16,446 bases of DNA from positions 1-16,446 of the forward strand of contig VBPB01000055.1 of NCBI GenBank assembly GCA_005893365.1, in the 5' to 3' direction. This document shows, piece by piece, positions 12,749 through 16,446 of this stretch. The number at the start of each line of letters is the position of its first letter. The stretch's first letter is position 1. Source of the DNA: Candidatus Eiseniibacteriota bacterium. GTDB taxonomy: Bacteria > Eisenbacteria > RBG-16-71-46. Made by a program: the position numbers and the translations under genes. Below the pieces are notes generated by a model. It was not told where the DNA came from and did not search any database. It saw nothing but the letters and a program-made list of their open reading frames with translations.

Positions 12749-14655
12749 CGTACTACGGCCGGGTCGCCGGCGGCACCTCCGCCCAGCCCGACTTCACGCT
12801 CATCGGCCTGCCGGACACCCAGTACTACACGTCGGGCCTGAACGGCGGGACGCCGGCCATGTTCGACACCCAGACCAGCTGGATCGTCTCGAACCGCGCC
12901 TCGCGCAACATCGCCGCCGTCGTCCACCTCGGCGACTGCGTCGAGAACGGTGACAACGGCGGCAACCCCATCGAATGGCAGCGCGGCGACCACTCGATGA
13001 GCATCATCGAGGACCCGAGCACCACCCTGCTCGCCCAGGGCATCCCCTACGGCATGTGCGTCGGCAACCACGACCAGACCCCGAACGGCGACGCCAGCGG
13101 CACCACCACGCTCTACAACCAGTACTTCGGCAGCGCGCGCTTCTCGGGCCGCGCCTATTACGGCGGCCACTACGGCTCGAACAACGACAACCACTACGAG
13201 CTGTTCAGCGCCAGCGGCATGGACTTCATCATCGTCTTCATCGAGTTCGACCCGACCGCCAACCCCGCCGTCCTCTCCTGGGCGGACAACGTGCTCACCA
13301 CGTACAGCAACCGGCGCGCGATCGTCGCCAGCCACTACCTCATCGACGCCGGCAACCCGGGCCCCTTCGGCACCCAGGGCCAGGCGATCTACAACGCGCT
13401 CAAGGGGCACGCCAACCTGTTCCTGATGCTGTGCGGCCACGTGGTCACGCCCGAGGGGCGGCGCGCCGACACCTTCAACGGACACACCATCTATACCTGC
13501 CTGTCCGACTACCAGGAGCGGCCGCACGGCGGCGACGGGTGGCTGCGGATCTACGAGTTCTCGCCCGCCCACAGCGTGATCCGCGTGCGCACCTACTCGC
13601 CCACGCTCAACCTGTTCGAGGCCGACGCCGACTCCAGCAGCCAGTTCACGCTCCCCTACGACATGGGCGCCGGCTCGGCCTTCCAGGCCCTCGGCACCGC
13701 GAGCGTCGCCTCGGGCGCGAACGCCTCGGTGACCTGGCCCAACCTCGCGGCCGGGACCGCCTACGACTGGTACGCGGTCGTGAGCGACGGCACGAAGTCC
13801 ACGACCGGCCCCACGTGGCGGTTCACCACCGCCGCGAGCGGCGGCGGCGGCTCCGGCAACCTGGTCGCCAACGGCGGCTTCGAGAGCGGCATCAGCGGCT
13901 GGACCGGTTACGGCAGCGCGTTCCTCACGCAGGGCACCGAGGGGCACACCGGGACCCGCTCGCTGAGCCTCAAGGGCCCGAGCGCCACGACCGACTTCGG
14001 ATGCGACGACACGCCCAACGCCGTGACCACGGTCGCCAAGAACGGCGCCATCTACCGCTTCTCGGCGTGGGTCAAGTCGCCGGCGAACAAGGGCAAGGTG
14101 GGGCTCAAGGTGTTCGAGTCCCTCGGCTCGACCCAGCAGGGCGGGACCGCCAACTCGCCGCAGGTGACGCTGACCTCGAGCTGGCAGCAGCTCAGCTACG
14201 ACTACACGGTGCGCACGGCGGGCACGACGCTCAGCCTGCGCATCAACGATCATCCGGCCGCCAAGAGCGAGACCTTCCTCGTGGACGACGTCTCGGTCAC
14301 GCTGGTGAGCGCGCCGGCCGCGGGCGCGACGCTCGCCGGCGCCGAGGCGCCGCCCGCGGTCAGCGACCTCGCGAGCGCGGGCCTGACGTTCTCGGCGGTG
14401 GTCGCGCCGAATCCCCTCCTGCGCGATGGCGTGCTCGACTTCACCATCACCCGCGCCGGGTTCGCGCGCGCGGATCTGTTCGACGCCAGCGGCCGTCGCG
14501 TGCAGAAGCTGATGGACGAGCCGAGCCTCCCCGCGGGCCGACATCAGACCGCGATCGGCGCGCGCGGCGGCGAGCCGCTCCCCTCCGGGATGTATTTCTA
14601 CCGGCTCGAGACCGCCGAGGGCTCGCTCCACGGGCGGTTCGTCGTGATCCAGTAG
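12745..14655 (+). CDS. Metallophosphoesterase-FN3-CBM-FlgD-like protein, 3' part of the broken secreted gene
   Basis: Open from the junction to TAG 14655 but without a proper start; GTG 12745 is nominal. Residue numbers are from that codon. A calcineurin-type phosphoesterase spans ~20-255 with Asp24/Gln26 (PDTQYY), Asp64 (LGDCVENGDN), Asn108-His109 (GNHDQ), His197 (ASHY) and His232 (CGHVV), a full two-metal set in which Gln replaces the usual His of DxH. A fibronectin-III-like domain (~308-370), a CBM4/9-type sandwich (~372-520, NGGFESGISGWTG to FLVDDVSV) and a FlgD/secretion-tail-like domain (~547-636: APNPL, ADLFDASGRRV, LPSGMYFYRLE) follow. It would act outside the cell on a phospho-ester. 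It has no signal peptide of its own; the LamG half supplies it. The frame is intact throughout, so loss of the link is probably recent or artefactual. Confidence 0.82.
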   Translation: MTYYGRVAGGTSAQPDFTLIGLPDTQYYTSGLNGGTPAMFDTQTSWIVSNRASRNIAAVVHLGDCVENGDNGGNPIEWQRGDHSMSIIEDPSTTLLAQGIPYGMCVGNHDQTPNGDASGTTTLYNQYFGSARFSGRAYYGGHYGSNNDNHYELFSASGMDFIIVFIEFDPTANPAVLSWADNVLTTYSNRRAIVASHYLIDAGNPGPFGTQGQAIYNALKGHANLFLMLCGHVVTPEGRRADTFNGHTIYTCLSDYQERPHGGDGWLRIYEFSPAHSVIRVRTYSPTLNLFEADADSSSQFTLPYDMGAGSAFQALGTASVASGANASVTWPNLAAGTAYDWYAVVSDGTKSTTGPTWRFTTAASGGGGSGNLVANGGFESGISGWTGYGSAFLTQGTEGHTGTRSLSLKGPSATTDFGCDDTPNAVTTVAKNGAIYRFSAWVKSPANKGKVGLKVFESLGSTQQGGTANSPQVTLTSSWQQLSYDYTVRTAGTTLSLRINDHPAAKSETFLVDDVSVTLVSAPAAGATLAGAEAPPAVSDLASAGLTFSAVVAPNPLLRDGVLDFTITRAGFARADLFDASGRRVQKLMDEPSLPAGRHQTAIGARGGEPLPSGMYFYRLETAEGSLHGRFVVIQ

Positions 14656-14676
14656 GGTTCGGATCCTTGAGCCCAC

Positions 14677-14700
14677 CGCCGCGGCTGCCTGGCCGCGGCG
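14677..14700 (+). terminator. Perfect 9-bp GC hairpin after the secreted-protein gene
   Basis: CGCCGCGGC (14677-14685) and GCCGCGGCG (14692-14700) flank a 6-nt loop, 21 nt after the stop codon. It has no T-run, like the hairpins after the HTH and HPt genes. Confidence 0.5.
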
Positions 14701-14791
14701 AGCCACGACGTCTCGACACCGCGCGGCCGCCTGTCTGGTCCCCCCGTGCCCGGCCGCGCGGCGCGCCCGTGCGCTGCCCAGTCGGAACCGC

Positions 14792-14797
14792 TACGAT
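14792..14797 (+). promoter_or_regulatory. Candidate -10 box (CGCTACGAT) of the LOG-RNase operon
   Basis: CCGCTACGAT contains TACGAT (TAnnnT) preceded by GC. Transcription from about 14804 would give a ~45-nt leader with AGGAG (14838-14842) 6 nt before TTG 14849. Confidence 0.45.
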
Positions 14798-14848
14798 GGC
14801 CGCCGCACGGCCGATGCGGGACCCGACCCGGTTCGCGAGGAGATCCCA

Positions 14849-15597
14849 TTGACGAGCTCCGACCAGACCCCGCCCGCGGAGACCGGACTGCCCCTCGCCT
14901 ATCACGATGCCGAGTTCCTCGACAGCGATGACGCGCGGCCGATCCGGATCCTCTCCGAGTACCTCCAGCCCCTCCAGTCGTTCCGCACCCACCGCGTCCA
15001 CGACACCATCGTCTTCTTCGGCTCGGCGCGGCTCGAGGAGGACGGGCCCCTGGGCGCCTACTACGCCCAGGCGCGCGAGCTGGCCCGGCTCCTCACCGTG
15101 TGGTCGAAAGGGCTGGACGGGAAGGCCGACCGCTTCATGGTCTGCACCGGCGGCGGCGGCGGCATCATGGAGGCCGCCAACCGAGGCGCCGCCGAGGCCG
15201 GCGGCCGCACCATCGGGCTCAACATCGGCCTGCCGCACGAGCAGCGGCCCAATCCCTACATCTCGAAGGGCCTGGGCTTCGAATTCCGCTACTTCTTCAT
15301 GCGCAAGCTCTGTTCGGCACGCTGGACGAGATCTTCGAGATCCTCACGCTCTCGCAGACCGGCAAGCTCGGCCGGCCGGTGCTGGTGCTCTTCTACGGCT
15401 CGAGCTACTGGAACGAGATCGTCGACTTCCAGGCCCTGGTCCGCCACGGGATGATCAGCGCCGCCGACCTCGAACTGTTCCGCATCGTCGACAGCCCGGC
15501 CCAGGCGCTCGAGGTCCTCCAGCGCGGGCTCGCGACCCCGATGGGGGCGGTCACGCCGTCGATCGCCCGGTCGGTCACGCCGCGGAGCCGCCGGTGA
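14849..15597 (+). pseudogene. LOG-family (lysine decarboxylase-like) nucleotide hydrolase gene, frameshifted by internal deletion
   Basis: LOG proteins have a Rossmann fold and many are cytokinin-riboside-monophosphate phosphoribohydrolases; others are general nucleotide (purine) hydrolases. From TTG 14849 (AGGAG, 6-nt spacing) the frame gives TIVFFGSAR, FMVCTGGGGGIMEAANRGA, TIGLNIGLPHEQ and FRYFFMRKL. It then loses sense at about 15310. From 15313 the next frame continues with FGTLDEIFEILTLSQTGKLG to the TGA at 15597. The segment normally joining them (about 14-15 residues ending in the PGG of PGGFGTLDE, part of the active site) is missing. The frame shift requires a loss of 3n+1 bases, consistent with about 43. 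As written, the protein would end after an unrelated tail at 15454. Its stop overlaps the next gene's GTG by four bases. Confidence 0.82.
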
Positions 15598-16446
15598 GCG
15601 CCCCCGACAACCATCGCGCGCTGCTCCTGCGCGTGGCGCGACAGGCCATGCTCGAGCGCGGGCTCGAGCCCGACTTCGCGCCCGCGGCCCTGGCGGAGGC
15701 GGAGCGCCTCCCCGACGCCCCGCCGCCGGCCGGGGCCGACGTGCGCGACCTGCGCGACCTGGTCTGGTGCTCGATCGACAACGACGACTCGCGCGACCTG
15801 GACCAGCTCACGGTGGCCAAGGCGCTCCCCCCGGACGCAGCCCAGGTGCTGATCGCGGTGGCGGACGTGAGTGCCGCGGTGAGCCCGGCGATGGCCATCG
15901 AGGCCCACGCCGTCACCAACACGACCTCGGTCTACACCCCGCCGCGGAACTTCCCGATGCTGCCCGAGCGCCTCAGCACCGACCTGACCTCGCTGGGCCA
16001 GGGACGGCGCGGGCTCGGCCGGCGCCTCGGACGTCTACCGCGCCCTGGTGCGCAACGCGGCCAAGCTCGCCTACTCGAGCGTCGGCGCCTGGCTCGAGGG
16101 CCGCGGGCCCATGCCGGCGGCGATCGGCGCCGTGCCCGGCCTGGCCGACAACCTGCGACTTCAAGATCACGTGGCCCAGCGCCTGCGCGCCAGCCGCCAC
16201 GAGCATGGCGCCCTCGACCTCGAGACCCTCGAGGCCCACGCCAAGCTGGAGGACGACCTGGTCGTCGATCTGGCGCGCGACGAGCCCAACCGCGCCAAGC
16301 AGATCATCGAGGACTTCATGATCGTGGCCAACGGCGTCATCGCCCGGTTCCTGGCCGGGCGCCGGTTCCCGATCATGCGCCGGGTCGTGCGCTCGCCCGA
16401 GCGCTGGCCGCGCATCGTCGAGCTGGCCCAGGCGCTGGGCGAGCCG
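15594..16446 (+). CDS. RNase II-family (RNB) exoribonuclease, frameshifted and cut by window edge
   Basis: RNB enzymes are processive 3'-5' exoribonucleases. From GTG 15594 (GTGA overlap with the LOG stop) residues 60-76 read SIDNDDSRDLDQLTVAK, the metal-binding aspartates of the RNB active site (Asp62, 64, 65, 68, 70). VADVSAAV (89-96) and MLPERLSTDLTSLGQ (122-136) follow. At about 16003-16010 the frame changes: the continuation SDVYRALVRNAAKLAYSSVG begins at 16027 in the next frame and stays open to the window end (ANGVIARFLAGRRFPIMRRV). About 13-15 residues of the domain appear to be missing, with a loss of 3n+2 bases. No S1 or cold-shock domain is seen N-terminally, so this is the short RNB type. 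Read without correction, the original frame also has no stop before the window edge, hiding the defect from a simple gene caller. Confidence 0.8.
   Translation, partial: MSAPDNHRALLLRVARQAMLERGLEPDFAPAALAEAERLPDAPPPAGADVRDLRDLVWCSIDNDDSRDLDQLTVAKALPPDAAQVLIAVADVSAAVSPAMAIEAHAVTNTTSVYTPPRNFPMLPERLSTDLTSLGQGRRGLGRRLGRLPRPGAQRGQARLLERRRLARGPRAHAGGDRRRARPGRQPATSRSRGPAPARQPPRAWRPRPRDPRGPRQAGGRPGRRSGARRAQPRQADHRGLHDRGQRRHRPVPGRAPVPDHAPGRALARALAAHRRAGPGAGRA

Noticed and set aside
12700..12760. Programmed ribosomal frameshift joining the LamG and phosphoesterase halves
   Set aside because: There is no slippery heptamer of the X-XXY-YYZ type, only CCCC, and the repeated LamG start cut short indicates missing sequence rather than recoding.

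Overview
A GC-rich (roughly 70%) bacterial chromosomal fragment. Several features point to a poorly cultured soil or sediment lineage of the Gemmatimonadota / Candidatus Eisenbacteria kind. These are a secreted LamG-phosphoesterase protein with a FlgD-like C-terminal domain, a decayed HNH-endonuclease gene of a type I associate with such genomes, and near-absence of -35 boxes. The lineage call is an inference from gene style, not a phylogenetic result. No RNA gene, CRISPR array, insertion sequence or phage gene is seen.

Left part (1-3561): a minus-strand redox and central-metabolism group. It runs NDH-2-type NADH dehydrogenase (451 aa), then an OsmC-family peroxide-type protein 19 bp behind it, then, after a 156-bp gap with its own promoter, a VOC/glyoxalase-fold protein coupled by stop/start overlap to class II fumarase (fumC, cut by the window edge). 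NDH-2 is divergent from a plus-strand GT2 glycosyltransferase (3562-4524).

Middle (4525-9525): an AT-rich promoter island precedes a small orphan protein combining a transposase-type helix-turn-helix with a C-terminal AT-hook (4711-5052). The next ~790 bp hold no intact gene. Read on the minus strand across changing frames, they are a decayed HNH endonuclease gene with about five frame changes, an internal deletion and a lost catalytic His. Then comes a two-gene plus-strand unit: a GT39/ArnT-type membrane glycosyltransferase and an AsnB-type glutamine amidotransferase, probably serving a cell-surface glycan. An MFS exporter (9548-10741) converges on it, preceded by a stand-alone HPt phosphotransfer protein (10826-11191).

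Right part (11198-16446): a 590-bp gene-free stretch, then a large secreted protein gene split by a stop/frameshift into a LamG half and a metallophosphoesterase-FN3-CBM-FlgD half, with a 47-bp exact direct repeat at the break. It is followed by a LOG-family gene overlapping an RNase II-type gene that runs off the window. The LOG and RNase genes each carry one internal frameshifting deletion of roughly 40-50 nt. Three consecutive genes broken in the same manner is either real decay or, at least as likely, an assembly/sequence artefact.

The most general new signal is regulatory. Six transcription units share a GCTAnnnT box just ahead of the gene, and in three it sits 6-8 nt before the start codon, implying leaderless mRNAs.
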